Below are positions 20,926 to 29,714 of a DNA stretch of 64,000 nt, piece after piece; position 1 is the stretch's first letter; every line of letters starts with the position of its first letter. The notes under the pieces are model-generated. The model was not told where the DNA came from. It saw only the letters and a program-made list of their open reading frames with translations, and made no database searches. Position numbers and translations under genes: made by a program. Origin of the DNA: Mycetocola zhadangensis (GTDB taxonomy: Bacteria; Actinomycetota; Actinomycetes; Actinomycetales; Microbacteriaceae); contig NZ_RCWJ01000004.1 of the NCBI RefSeq assembly GCF_003668565.1, positions 1 to 64,000 of the forward strand, written 5' to 3'.

Positions 20926-21735
20926 TCAAGTTGGCGCCAGTCCTTCTTCAAGTGTTCTCGCCAACTCGTGAGGGGCAGTCACATGCGCGATGTGATCTTG
21001 CCCGATCAATATCGCGACAGATTGGATTCCCAATGCCTTCTGGTAGAGGTCAACGTTAGGCCCATAAGGGTGGCGACACCTGCTGATTTCACCCGCTATC
21101 AGCTTTGTCGGCACGGTCCAGGTCGTGAGGGGCAGGAAATCGTATTTGGTGATCGCGTCTAGCTCGGCCCAGGCGGGCGCAGCAAGCTCTTTGAGCCGGG
21201 GCCATGCAGGGCTAGACCGCAGCAACTCGACGTGCCCTCGGCTATACCCGGAGAGATCAACGTTGATGATCTCAACGGCCGCACCAAAGTCACCAGCGTT
21301 GATGGCCGAATATAAGAGTGAAAGCACGTCGGCGCCAAACGGGCGAACGACTGGCTCGTACAGCATGAGGGAGCGAATTTCAGCGCCTTGCCGCACGGCC
21401 TCGACGGCGATGAGGCCGCCGAAGCTGTGGCCGATCAAGTCGACCGGACCGTCAAACGTTGATAGCCACAACAGCAAATCCGCGACCTCTCTCTCGACGC
21501 TATATTCCGCGGAGATTGGTGTGCTGGGCGTGCGCCCGCGACGATTGAGTATGAGCGCAGGTCGCCGGGGAGCGATCAGCTCGACGACCGACTTCCATGC
21601 AGAAGCGTCTGCCATTAAACCGTGGACGAGCACAATCGGTGTGCCTTGCCCCTGCCGAGCGAGCGCCGTGAGAATTCCATGGCCAGAGTCGACACTCACT
21701 TCGGTCAGTTCTTGGGGTGCGTCGGTCTCATTCAT
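20926..21735 (-). CDS. alpha/beta-hydrolase fold protein
   Basis: 269 residues. Oxyanion region VLVHGLMADASAWK, nucleophile elbow GHSFGG (Ser near residue 103) and a catalytic His expected in GQDHIAHV near residue 249. Probably an esterase or related hydrolase; the substrate is unknown. Good Shine-Dalgarno (GAGGAG) upstream of the ATG. Transcribed away from the decayed VOC gene. Confidence 0.75.
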   Translation of the reverse strand: MNETDAPQELTEVSVDSGHGILTALARQGQGTPIVLVHGLMADASAWKSVVELIAPRRPALILNRRGRTPSTPISAEYSVEREVADLLLWLSTFDGPVDLIGHSFGGLIAVEAVRQGAEIRSLMLYEPVVRPFGADVLSLLYSAINAGDFGAAVEIINVDLSGYSRGHVELLRSSPAWPRLKELAAPAWAELDAITKYDFLPLTTWTVPTKLIAGEISRCRHPYGPNVDLYQKALGIQSVAILIGQDHIAHVTAPHELARTLEEGLAPT

Positions 21736-21857
21736 CGGTTCTCCTCGTGGGTGTGGTCCGGTGCGGCTGTCGCTTCGTTCTTGATGGGCTCACAACCTGG
21801 CCGGGCAGCAGCGCTAGGCCGTACTGGCTAGGTGTTTTTACCCGCGCCGAGGACGAG

Positions 21858-22320
21858 CTAACGGGGGCGCGTGTCATCGGTTGCGAAACCCTCCCCGCTC
21901 TGCCGCTGCTCCAGCGTTTCGAGTTCCTGCAGGAATGTGATTTACCAGCCAGCCGGACCTTGGACGCGAGCGCTGATCGTTCGAAACGGCGTTTCCGTGG
22001 GCGACGCCAGAAGCTCCATGCCTGTTCCTTGAGAGACGGATGCCGCGTGGCGCGTGTCGTCCACCTCGAGCGCCATGCGAAGCGTCGGCCCTTCGGCAGC
22101 CGGCGCGTTCGATGGCGTCAATGGTACGTACGTGAGTTGGCGTAGCCAGTTCGATGGTGGCTGCACCGGCGTGCAGGATCGACACAGGGTCATCGCCGTC
22201 GGTGGCGAATGCTGGCTGCTCGGACGTACCCAGAACATCGCGGTAGAAGCGAACGGCCTCATCGAAGTCGTCGGTCTCGATGATCAAACGGAGCTGGCGG
22301 GGTGGTCGCGGAAGGTTCAT
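21858..22320 (-). pseudogene. VOC (glyoxalase-like) protein, disrupted
   Basis: The frame opens as MNLPRPPRQLRLIIETDDF, the usual start of a small VOC protein. It continues in family style only after a 1-base frameshift near 22105, where APAAEGPTLRMALEVDD resumes. A second lesion is TAA at 21941-21943, where a Gln codon would be expected before ITFLQELETLEQRQ. Two independent lesions argue against a single sequencing error. Its MerR-type promoter at 22338-22359 still looks intact. Confidence 0.75.
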
Positions 22321-22696
22321 GGTCCCCACCCTGCATGCTGACACGGGTGTCAGGTGCAAGTCCTAGCCGGCACCTGAATCGCAGAAGCACCGAGAGCTCA
22401 GCCTCGATCGCGGCTTTCTCACTGTGCAGCCGAGCTGCGGCCGCATCGAATGCAGCCTCGAGCTGGTCACCAGCTTTTGCCGGCGCATCAAGCGCAGGCA
22501 GCAGCTCTCTGATAACGGCACTGCAGAAGCCCGCTCGGAACAGTTCCTGGATCTCGATCACGATGCCAAGGTGCTCCGTCGTGTAGGCCCGCTGGCCACC
22601 AGCCGTTCGCTGTGGTGTAAGAAGTCCTTGCTGCTCGTAGTAGCGAAGCGACCGAACGCTAACCCCGCTCCGTGTCGAAAGCTCACCGATTCGCAT
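22259..22696 (-). CDS. MerR-family transcriptional regulator
   Basis: 145 residues as read. The N-terminal winged helix is typical: MRIGELSTRSGVSVRSLRYYEQQGLL, with QRAYTTEHL following. A coiled segment lies near residues 65-105. The frame runs 62 bp into the VOC pseudogene and across that gene's promoter, which is abnormal; its true C-terminus may have been changed by a frameshift near 22370, where another frame stops at once. It probably controlled the VOC gene and possibly the decayed exporter upstream. Confidence 0.7.
   Translation of the reverse strand: MRIGELSTRSGVSVRSLRYYEQQGLLTPQRTAGGQRAYTTEHLGIVIEIQELFRAGFCSAVIRELLPALDAPAKAGDQLEAAFDAAAARLHSEKAAIEAELSVLLRFRCRLGLAPDTRVSMQGGDHEPSATTPPAPFDHRDRRLR
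22338..22359 (-). promoter_or_regulatory. MerR-type operator and -35 upstream of the VOC pseudogene
   Basis: On the minus strand a -35 TTGCAC (22354-22359) is followed directly by a perfect 7-2-7 dyad, CTGACACCCGTGTCAG (22338-22353). MerR regulators bind dyads inside an over-long spacer between -35 and -10. The -10 expected 19 bp downstream (GCAGGG) is poor and may have decayed with the gene. Confidence 0.55.
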
Positions 22697-22914
22697 ATGA
22701 CGATTCTCACCTATGTCGCACCGGAAGCCGATCGATGGGCGCGCCGCTCACTGCGCTGCTGGCACGGATGATGATCTTGACTGGCCCTACCGTTCCTACA
22801 CCCTCTCGGCGCGCTACCAAGTAGGGCAGTGGAGCCTAACCACGACTGGTTTCTCCTGCGAGACGCCGAGAGCGTACCTCTTGCAAGCATCGAGGCCGAG
22901 AGTCAAGTTCCCGT

Positions 22915-23315
22915 CATATGGCGTACATCCTTGCCGTTGGCCTCGCGTATGGTCGTCGAGCGGCTCTGAAGGGCGATACTTGGCATCGCAACAGGCATGG
23001 GAGTATTCGCCGCCGCTGTGGCCGTCGGGGTAGCGGAAGTGACGCGAATGCCCCCCTTGCTGGTCATTGCTATAAAAGGTCCGGCGCGGCTTACCGCGAC
23101 GTGCTCGTCAGTCTCACTAGTCCGGAGGTGATCCTGTTCCTTCTGGCAGTCCTTCCCCAATTCATGGGCAATGCGCAGAACACCGGGGCCGCCTGGCGAT
23201 ACTGGTGTCGTGAACATCCTGGTGGAAGTCCTCCCCTCCGGAATATCGGCGTGCTCGCGGGCACTCTCCACTCCCGGTTCACGGGCTTGGGGCCAGCTAG
23301 CGCGGTATTGAACTA
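22915..23315 (+). pseudogene. LysE-family amino-acid exporter, degraded
   Basis: Fragments of a LysE/RhtB exporter appear in alternating frames: AYILAVGLAYGRRAALKG, then LGIATGMGVFAAAVAVG in another frame, then LTSPEVILFLLAVLPQFMGN back in the first, then VNILVEVLP and finally VLAGTLHSRFTG. At least four frame changes are needed. The central linker around SLTSPEV is shorter than in the family, so a deletion is likely too. The N-terminal end is missing. No functional product is possible. Confidence 0.75.
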
Positions 23316-23630
23316 ACCCCATCACCTGTACCCATCGAACCCGTTGACCCCGGCAGCGCTCGGCGTGAACTAAGCGAAAGGTTTCGCCGATCAATTCGCC
23401 AACAGGTGAGATATGTCCGGTCACCTGCGACGAGAAGTTGGACAGGTCAATTGCGAATTAACCAGCGGATGCCGGTGCTCGCTTCAACCTACTGCCCGCG
23501 GAGAACGCTAGGCCAGTGCGATCTCGAACTTGGACGCATGTAGCTCCCGCTCATGGCGATCCATCCATCCGCGAGCTCGTTGCGGCTCAACGTCGCCCCG
23601 TGACCGACGGCGTCGGTCCATACTTGCGGG
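23316..23630. other. 315-bp intergenic stretch
   Basis: Lies between the decayed exporter and the SDR gene at 23631. No gene-like frame on either strand. A -10-like CATACT lies 6 nt before the SDR ATG. Confidence 0.45.
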
Positions 23631-24392
23631 ATGGACACAGAACCAGGGGTACGAGGCGTCGCAGTCATCACCGGCGGAAGCCGCGGAATCGGAGCCGCCA
23701 CGGCAATTGCCGCCGCGAATGCGGGCTGGTCGGTCCTCCTCACCTATCGAAAGGATGAGCGTGCGGGCGACGAGATCGTCCAGACCATCCTGATGGCGGG
23801 CGGACGGGCATCCTCCATCCGTGCAGACATGGCGCACGAGGACGACATCACAGCGATATTCGAGGCCGCCGACAAACTCGGCACGGTCACCGCGTTCGTG
23901 GCCAACGCAGGGATTGCGGCATCACAGTCGAGAGTCGACGAACTCACGCCGTCACGCATTGCAGAATTGCTCGCCGTCAACGTGGCGGGTCCACTTCTCG
24001 CCTCCGGACACGCAGTGCGGCGGATGTCTACACTCCACGGTGGCGCAGGTGGAGGCATAGTGCTGGTCTCGTCCGTAGCGAGTCGGTTGGGTGCAGCGGG
24101 CGAGTACGTCGACTACGCCGCGTCCAAGGGCGCGATCGATACTCTCGGCGTGGGCTTGGCTCGCGAAGTTGCCGCCGAAGGCATCCGCGTGAATGTGGTG
24201 CGACCCGGAGTCATCGACACCGATATACACGGTCGAAACGGGCGCCCGGACCGCGCGAAGGAGTTGGCCCACACCATCCCGATGCACCGAACCGGGCATG
24301 CAGCCGAAGTCGCCGCGGCGATCATCTGGCTGCTCAGCGATGAAGCAAGCTACTGCACCGGAAGCATCCTGGACATCGCGGGTGGACGGTAG
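23631..24392 (+). CDS. short-chain dehydrogenase/reductase (FabG-like)
   Basis: 253 residues. Classical SDR: TGGSRGIG (about residues 14-21), NAG in VANAGIA, Ser in VLVSSVASR and the catalytic YAASK (about 161-165). NAD(P)-dependent oxidation or reduction of an unknown alcohol or ketone. Intact, unlike its decayed neighbours. Followed after about 190 bp by the duplicated 3' fragment of the larger SDR gene. Confidence 0.88.
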   Translation: MDTEPGVRGVAVITGGSRGIGAATAIAAANAGWSVLLTYRKDERAGDEIVQTILMAGGRASSIRADMAHEDDITAIFEAADKLGTVTAFVANAGIAASQSRVDELTPSRIAELLAVNVAGPLLASGHAVRRMSTLHGGAGGGIVLVSSVASRLGAAGEYVDYAASKGAIDTLGVGLAREVAAEGIRVNVVRPGVIDTDIHGRNGRPDRAKELAHTIPMHRTGHAAEVAAAIIWLLSDEASYCTGSILDIAGGR

Positions 24393-24578
24393 GGTACGGA
24401 GCTCCTGCGCTCACCAACGGAAGGCAGGCCGCGCTGCGCAACCGCCCTCAGAACGGTCAGGCTCCGAGCAGTACCGGTCACCGGCATCCGAAGAACGACA
24501 CGGCCCCCGCCGACCGAGTCATCGCGTACGTCCCAGCCTTTGTACCTCTTCGCGAGCGCCTCGAGCACGTCGATCACG

Positions 24579-24976
24579 TGCTGATCAGTCGGCTGCGGCC
24601 GTCAATGGCTGCGTCGCCCGGCTCGCCGCAAGTAGGTGGTCAACGTCTCCGCGATGGAGGGGCAGTTCTCCCGCCGCTACAAGGGCCCAGGGCACCCGCA
24701 CACGAACATGGCGAAAGCAGCGCTCAACATGCTCACCCAAACGAGCGCAGGCGAGATGCTCGAGAAGGACGGCATTCTCATGACCGCGGTCGACACCGGC
24801 TGGATCACAGACGAGCGCCGTACCCGACGAAGGTTCGCCTCGCGGAAGAGGGTTTCCACGCTCCGCTCGACCTCGTCGACGGCGCAGCGCGCGTCTACGA
24901 CCCGATCGTGCGCGGAGAAACCGGCGAGGACCTCTTCGGTTGCTTCCTCAAGGATTACAAGCCGGGCGTCTGGTAA
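24579..24976 (+). pseudogene. 398-bp copy of the SDR gene 3' end (displaced fragment)
   Basis: A truncated, start-less copy of codons 373-504 of the gene at 15290-16804. An extra C after GCGTCGCC shifts the frame, and a later missing base restores it (the end reads [14 protein letters not shown]). TAC becomes TAG early on. Many remaining differences are synonymous third-base changes, implying divergence under selection before displacement. Most likely this is the original 3' end, cut off when an element carrying a similar 3' end inserted. Its last 22 bp overlap the convergent hydrolase gene. Confidence 0.85.
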
Positions 24977-25818
24977 CGAACGGGGTCTCTTGAGACGGCG
25001 GCGATGATCTCGCTGGCGACAAGTTTCGGGGCGTTCTCCGGCAGCCAGTGGTTCTCGTCCAGCTCGACGTACCGGTACTCTCCCCGCACATACTGGCCGC
25101 TGAGCTCCGCGGCGCGGCGCCCGAGCGCCTGGTCGCGGTTACCCCACAGGTAGGTGGTCGGTACCGTCACCGTTCGCTGGCGTGGAGCGCGCCGGTCCGG
25201 CAGCCACATTCCGCGGTACCAGTGAAGCCCGCCGGTGAGGCGTCCTGACTTCGACATGAACTCCCCGTACATTGCCGCCGCACTCTGACTCAGCCCCATC
25301 CACCGCAACAATCCCGGTAACCGCCTGCGGAGGAGGATCTCCGGCAGCCACGGCACCTGAAACATCAGGATGTAGAACGAGCGCAGCAGCTGGTCGGATG
25401 TGACTAGCGAGCGAACCAGATCGGTCGGGTGAGGTGTCGACAGCACGGTGATCCCCGTCAATCGTTCCGGTGCGGATGCCGCCAGCTGCCACGCGATCGC
25501 GCCTCCCCAGTCGTGTCCGACGAGGTGCGCCCGTTCGCCTCCCGCGGCGTTCACGAGGGCGAGCACGTCGCGCTGAAGCTCAATGGCGCGGTAGTCTCGC
25601 CTGCGACGCGGCCGGGCGCCGTCCGAATATCCGCGCTGGTCAGGCACGAGGGTTCGAAGGCCTGCCTCGTTCAGGATCGGCACCACCGCGTCGAAGGAAT
25701 GCCGGTTGGCGGGAAACCCGTGCAGAAGCACAACGGGCGGTCCGGCTAGCGGCCCGCTGTCGGTCACGTCGAACGTGAGGTCGGCCCTGGAATAGGTGCT
25801 GATGCGACGAGGACTCAT
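24955..25818 (-). CDS. alpha/beta-hydrolase (epoxide-hydrolase/haloalkane-dehalogenase-like)
   Basis: 287 residues from the ATG at 25818 ([11 protein letters not shown]); the frame is open to 26016 but that part is not family-like. [10 protein letters not shown] gives the oxyanion region, [10 protein letters not shown] the Asp nucleophile elbow typical of epoxide hydrolases, and [11 protein letters not shown] carries the catalytic His. Its 3' end runs 22 bp into the duplicated SDR fragment, so it was probably the original convergent neighbour of that gene. Confidence 0.8.
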   Translation of the reverse strand: MSPRRISTYSRADLTFDVTDSGPLAGPPVVLLHGFPANRHSFDAVVPILNEAGLRTLVPDQRGYSDGARPRRRRDYRAIELQRDVLALVNAAGGERAHLVGHDWGGAIAWQLAASAPERLTGITVLSTPHPTDLVRSLVTSDQLLRSFYILMFQVPWLPEILLRRRLPGLLRWMGLSQSAAAMYGEFMSKSGRLTGGLHWYRGMWLPDRRAPRQRTVTVPTTYLWGNRDQALGRRAAELSGQYVRGEYRYVELDENHWLPENAPKLVASEIIAAVSRDPVRYQTPGL

Positions 25819-26206
25819 TCCCCCAGCTTCGACGCAATTCCTCGAAGTGGTTAGGGCTTGAAATTCCTGCCACGGTGAGCGAGATCTAATCGCGAGCCTG
25901 CCACCTGCAGGGTGGACGAGGATGAGCGCACACAGGTTCACCATGCAGCTCGACGTCTCAGGTCCATTCAAGAAGCTGGCCGCCGTCGAGCGGCCGCAGC
26001 CACCCGCTGAGAGCATCGGCCGCCAGCAAGCTCACCCGCTGTGGGGGAAGCGGACAGCAGCGACACGAGCGAGGGTCTAAGCACGGTCGCCAACCGCGCG
26101 ACCCCTCCCGCGAGCCAAAGGCAGCCGCCATGCCACCATCCACCACGCGCTTGGTCCGGATCGGCGTAACTATTGTGGCGCCCACGCTCACGTTGCCTAC
26201 TCCCCT
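25819..26206. other. 388-bp divergent intergenic stretch
   Basis: Lies between the hydrolase and the AI-2E permease gene. It holds copy A of a dispersed repeat (25900-26023); I see nothing else in the remainder. Confidence 0.5.
25900..26023 (-). repeat. dispersed direct repeat, copy A
   Basis: Matches 28179-28300 in the same orientation at roughly 70-75 percent by eye. Shared landmarks are TGCAGGGTGGAC, GAGCGCA, GTTCACC, AGCTCGACGT and a perfect hairpin GGCCGC-n6-GCGGCC whose loop differs between copies. On the minus strand both copies can be read as a short C-terminal peptide ending LEW-x-stop. Copy A lies about 80 bp upstream of the hydrolase start. Confidence 0.65.
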
Positions 26207-27427
26207 GTGATGTCTTCGCGGATGGAATACGCTCCATGGCCGCCTGGCCTCCGTACACTCGTGGCGCTCGCCTGTGGGGCTATCGTTTTCGGTGCGCTCT
26301 TCCTCGCACGAGATTTGGCTGGCCCGGTGCTACTCGCCGCAGTGATCGTCATCATCTGCCTCCCTGTCCGTGACGTGCTCGACCACCGTGGCATGCCTTC
26401 CTGGTGTGGCTCGGCGGCGATTGTGGTCGTCGCATACCTCGTGCTCGCGGCGATGGGGGTCCTGCTTTGGGTTGCCGCCACACAGTTCCTGACACTGGTC
26501 GCTGAGTACACCGATGAGTTCCAGCGGCTCGTCGAGGATGTGGCAGCGTGGCTGTCGACCGTCGGGCTGGTCTCCGAGGTCGCTGCTGCGTCTGCGGAAG
26601 CGCTCGACATTGGCCAGGTCACGTCGCTGCTCGCCGGTATCGGGTCACGCGTCCTCGGAGTCGCGACGGCGTTGTTCTTTGTCCTCGCGTACCTCATCTT
26701 CATGGCCGCCGACACCTCGCGGTACCGGGAGGCAAAGCACCTATTCGGCGCCGAACGTCCCGCGCTCCTCGCGCGAATCCGACGTTTCACCACCGGTGTG
26801 CGTCGCTACTACGTCGTGAATGCCTCATTCGGGCTGATCGTCGCGGTGATCGACGGGCTCGCGCTGTGGTGGCTTGGCGTCCCGGCACCGCTGGTGTGGG
26901 CAATCTTGGCGTTTGTGACGAACTTCATCCCGAACATCGGCTTCGTGCTCGGAGTGATCCCGCCTGCAGTTCTCGCGCTTGTCGTCGGCGGTCCGCCAAT
27001 GTTGCTCGCTGTGATCGCCATCTACTGCGTCGTCAACGTCGTACTGCAGGTGCTCGTGCAGCCGAAGTTTGTCAGCGACGCCGTGGACATCACCCTCACC
27101 CTCAGCTTCTTTTCCGTCGCATTCTGGACACTGATCATCGGTCCGCTCGGCGCCATTTTGTCTATCCCTCTCACGCTGCTGACGAGAACGGTGCTGCTCG
27201 ACGAGGGCCCGAGCGCGCGATGGCTGAACTGGCTCTCCGGCAATCGCCTCGACGGCCAGGAGCACGAAGAGGAGGGCGGAGAATCAGAACCCCAACCGCT
27301 CGTTGACGAGCAACGATCGCCGTTGACGTCGCTGCGAGTCCTCGACGATCTACACCGAGAAGCTGACCTGCGCAAGAACAATCAAGAGGATCAGGAAGGC
27401 GATGACGATGCCCGCGAGGACCCCTAA
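26207..27427 (+). CDS. AI-2E family transporter (PerM/TqsA-like membrane protein)
   Basis: 406 residues from the GTG at 26207; the ATGs at 26210 and 26222 are alternatives. Several membrane segments: paired helices at 15-60 and 65-95, and a C-terminal bundle from about 205 to 325. The family segment WAILAFVTNFIPNIGFVLGVIPP is clear. A soluble region near 100-150 and an acidic C-terminal tail (EHEEEGGESE) follow the usual layout. Exports small solutes; the substrate is unknown. Its last 78 bp overlap a convergent gene. Confidence 0.85.
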   Translation: MMSSRMEYAPWPPGLRTLVALACGAIVFGALFLARDLAGPVLLAAVIVIICLPVRDVLDHRGMPSWCGSAAIVVVAYLVLAAMGVLLWVAATQFLTLVAEYTDEFQRLVEDVAAWLSTVGLVSEVAAASAEALDIGQVTSLLAGIGSRVLGVATALFFVLAYLIFMAADTSRYREAKHLFGAERPALLARIRRFTTGVRRYYVVNASFGLIVAVIDGLALWWLGVPAPLVWAILAFVTNFIPNIGFVLGVIPPAVLALVVGGPPMLLAVIAIYCVVNVVLQVLVQPKFVSDAVDITLTLSFFSVAFWTLIIGPLGAILSIPLTLLTRTVLLDEGPSARWLNWLSGNRLDGQEHEEEGGESEPQPLVDEQRSPLTSLRVLDDLHREADLRKNNQEDQEGDDDAREDP

Positions 27428-27670
27428 AGTTTTCGCGGACATGTGAGCCACTCCGTAGCCCACCACGAAAGGAAGGGCGAGCAAAAACACTGAAGCGGTC
27501 CACCAGAAAAGGGAGTATCCCGTGGCAGAGATTTCGACCGCGTCACTCATGAGGAACCGTGTTTGTGGGTGGGTGGCGAGAGCTACGGTTGCGGAAATGG
27601 TCACGGCGACAAGCGCGGCCGTGATGACGCCTGCCAAGAAGCCCCACAGACCCGCCTTGGACTCAGTCAT
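27350..27670 (-). CDS. small membrane protein
   Basis: 106 residues from the ATG at 27670 (MTESKAGLWG); an upstream start at 27709 is possible. Three hydrophobic segments, about residues 8-32, 50-75 and 82-105. No family recognised. It overlaps the end of the AI-2E permease gene by 78 bp in convergent orientation. Confidence 0.45.
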   Translation of the reverse strand: MTESKAGLWGFLAGVITAALVAVTISATVALATHPQTRFLMSDAVEISATGYSLFWWTASVFLLALPFVVGYGVAHMSAKTLGVLAGIVIAFLILLIVLAQVSFSV

Positions 27671-27956
27671 CACGTTCGCCTGCACTTTCGACGGCTGCGG
27701 TCTTGACAAGATGGGACCCTCCGATTCTGTTGTGCTTGAAGCCCGCCGCGCTGCATCGACCGTGTTGGCCTGCGGCTGCGTACGGCCAAGCCGCTGGTTG
27801 TGCAGTCAACTCGTTCAGGAAGGATGAGGCCACACCCGAAGTGGGTGAGATTCTGCACGGCCACAACCAACCGAAAACAATCACTAATAGCCGAGTCCAG
27901 GCGCCATAGGTTCCGGCTGGCTGCGGCGAGCGCCAGACTGCTGGTCGACGGTAACC

Positions 27957-28148
27957 CTAATCACCGTCGTCGGCCGTCCTTCGCCGGTGGGCTCTGACGG
28001 CAAGCGCAAGAACGACGGCCCCACCGCCACCGGGGATCAGAGCGATTCCTACCTGGGTCTCGCCAATCACGACGCAGACGACCCCAATAATCAAGTTGCA
28101 GGTTCCAACGATGAGAAGGGCAACAGTGAGCGCGTCGAGAAGATCCAT
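27957..28148 (-). CDS. very small membrane protein
   Basis: 63 residues from the ATG at 28148 (MDLLDALTVALLIVG). Two membrane segments separated by GETQVG, with a basic tail RAHRRR. No family recognised. Repeat copy B ends 30 bp upstream of its start. Confidence 0.4.
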   Translation of the reverse strand: MDLLDALTVALLIVGTCNLIIGVVCVVIGETQVGIALIPGGGGAVVLALAVRAHRRRTADDGD

Positions 28149-28178
28149 CCGCGCTCCGCGCGTCCGAGTCACGGGCCG

Positions 28179-28300
28179 GCCACATGCAGGGTGGACAAGA
28201 GTGAGCGCATACGTTCACCCTAAAGCTCGACGTTCAGATCCACTCAAGTTGTTTGGCCGCAGTGAAGCGGCCGCACTCGTCCTCTGCGAGCATCAGACGC
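28179..28300 (-). repeat. dispersed direct repeat, copy B
   Basis: Second copy of the element at 25900-26023, same orientation, with hairpin GGCCGC-AGTGAA-GCGGCC. It lies directly upstream of the small membrane-protein gene at 27957-28148. Together the copies bracket the AI-2E permease and two small membrane genes (about 2.2 kb). Confidence 0.65.
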
Positions 28301-28331
28301 TGCTATCACCTTCGTTGAGGACTGACGCGTG

Positions 28332-28745
28332 CTAGTTCAGGGTGAGGGTGCGGATGTCATCCCTATCGCCGTAACTAACATCGACCTTGACTGGGGTGCG
28401 CGCCACCGCGACCGGCAAAGCGAACTCGTGAGTCGTTGCGGCCATGTCAGCGGTACAGGGATCCCTCGGTGACGGCGCGAACCTCACCCCGATCCGGTCC
28501 GCGCCCTCGACGGTCAGAGCAGACGCGACAAGCGGACAACTTGAGCTGCCCCATGTGACGATGGCGAACGACTCACCGCGCTCAAGCCATGTTCCGGCGG
28601 GTGCGGTGTTCGCTGGGTCAACGTCGAGGCCCTCTGGAACCCCCGGTCTCACTGCTTTGGCAACACCGTTCCCTCCGCAGCCGGTCAAGAGACAGACGGC
28701 AAGCAGAGCTCCCACACCAATCTGGGCAGTGCGTATGGTAACCAC
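28332..28745 (-). CDS. small lipoprotein
   Basis: 137 residues from a GTG at 28745. Signal peptide with lipobox LLTGC. The mature part has two Cys (SSSCPLVAS and RDPCTADM) and ends in a beta-strand-like VKVDVSYGDRDDIRTLTLN. Exported and membrane-anchored; the function is unknown. An in-frame start at 28820 would overlap the upstream gene and bury the signal peptide. Confidence 0.55.
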   Translation of the reverse strand: MVTIRTAQIGVGALLAVCLLTGCGGNGVAKAVRPGVPEGLDVDPANTAPAGTWLERGESFAIVTWGSSSCPLVASALTVEGADRIGVRFAPSPRDPCTADMAATTHEFALPVAVARTPVKVDVSYGDRDDIRTLTLN

Positions 28746-28786
28746 AACGCTATTCTCGATCAGACTCAGGCGCTCAGCACCGCTCG

Positions 28787-29590
28787 TTACTTCATCGAAG
28801 CGAGCCGCTGCACCTGCCATTCATGGACGTCGGGCAGCCAACCGAGTGGGGCCGATGGACCGACGCGCGGGTCGTTCGACACACGGCCGTCGCGCAGGTC
28901 CTCTAGATAGGCGCGGTCCAGTGCGATCCGTGAGCGAAGCTCCTCGGTTCCGCCGACCGACCCATGACCGGGAATGACAGCTTCAATACCGTCGGCCACG
29001 CTCTCGAACACCTGCAGGGCCGCCAGGTAGTCATGGATCGGGGTCGCCGCTTCAAGGTCCAGGAAGGGCATCAGAATGTCGGAGAGCATGTCGCCCGCAA
29101 TGAGGACGCCGCTGTCCTCGATCAACAACCCAGCGTGGCCCGGCGCGTGCGCCTGGTGCTCAAGGATGCGGACTCTGGGGCCGTCCCAAGGAATCTGCGT
29201 CGTCCCGACCGGCAGGCCGGTGATGAGGCCGAGCAAATCCAGGGGTATCTCGTCGGCATACTCCGGCGGTAGCCCCTCAGCCACTTGTTCCTTCCACTCT
29301 GCTTTCGACAGAAAATCACGGATTGAGGCCTCACATCGGGCTGTGCCATAGCGAGGTACGTCGCCGAAGCTTGTATGCCAGAGCAGGTGATCCCAATCGG
29401 GATGGGTCGAGAATCCGGCCACAACGGGCTGACTCAGATCCCGAAGGTCCTCAGCGATTCCGGCCAGCTCCTCGTTTGTTATGCCCGGGTCGACGAGCAA
29501 AACACCGTCTGCACCCTGGACGACGATCGACTGGCTCTGGATGAACTCACTCTCGTGAACGAGAACGCCCTCAGCGACCTGCTTCAGCAT
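28787..29590 (-). CDS. metallo-beta-lactamase fold hydrolase
   Basis: 267 residues from the ATG at 29590. Metal ligands: THPDWDH (a variant of HxHxDH in which the first His is followed by Pro), His in HAPGHAG, Asp in IAGDMLSD and His in IPGHGSVGG. Probably a zinc-dependent hydrolase; the substrate is unknown. It is in the same orientation as the lipoprotein 41 bp downstream. Confidence 0.8.
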   Translation of the reverse strand: MLKQVAEGVLVHESEFIQSQSIVVQGADGVLLVDPGITNEELAGIAEDLRDLSQPVVAGFSTHPDWDHLLWHTSFGDVPRYGTARCEASIRDFLSKAEWKEQVAEGLPPEYADEIPLDLLGLITGLPVGTTQIPWDGPRVRILEHQAHAPGHAGLLIEDSGVLIAGDMLSDILMPFLDLEAATPIHDYLAALQVFESVADGIEAVIPGHGSVGGTEELRSRIALDRAYLEDLRDGRVSNDPRVGPSAPLGWLPDVHEWQVQRLASMK

Positions 29591-29714
29591 GACGTGCCTT
29601 CCGCTCGTGGTGTGCAACCGGGTGTTGCGACGGTATTACGTCGCGGCGGCGGCTGGCAAGGGCACTTCGCGAAGCTGCGAAGGTCAGCCGTCGTGATCGC
29701 TGAGGATGATGGCC

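Noticed and set aside
24350-24577. 75-residue minus-strand frame between SDR gene and duplicated fragment
   Set aside because: No recognisable family, no Shine-Dalgarno, and most of it is antisense to the SDR 3' end and the junction.
16805-24978. Prophage or ICE with integrase
   Set aside because: No integrase, transposase, capsid, relaxase or replication gene is visible; only recombination-like sites and a duplicated gene end remain.
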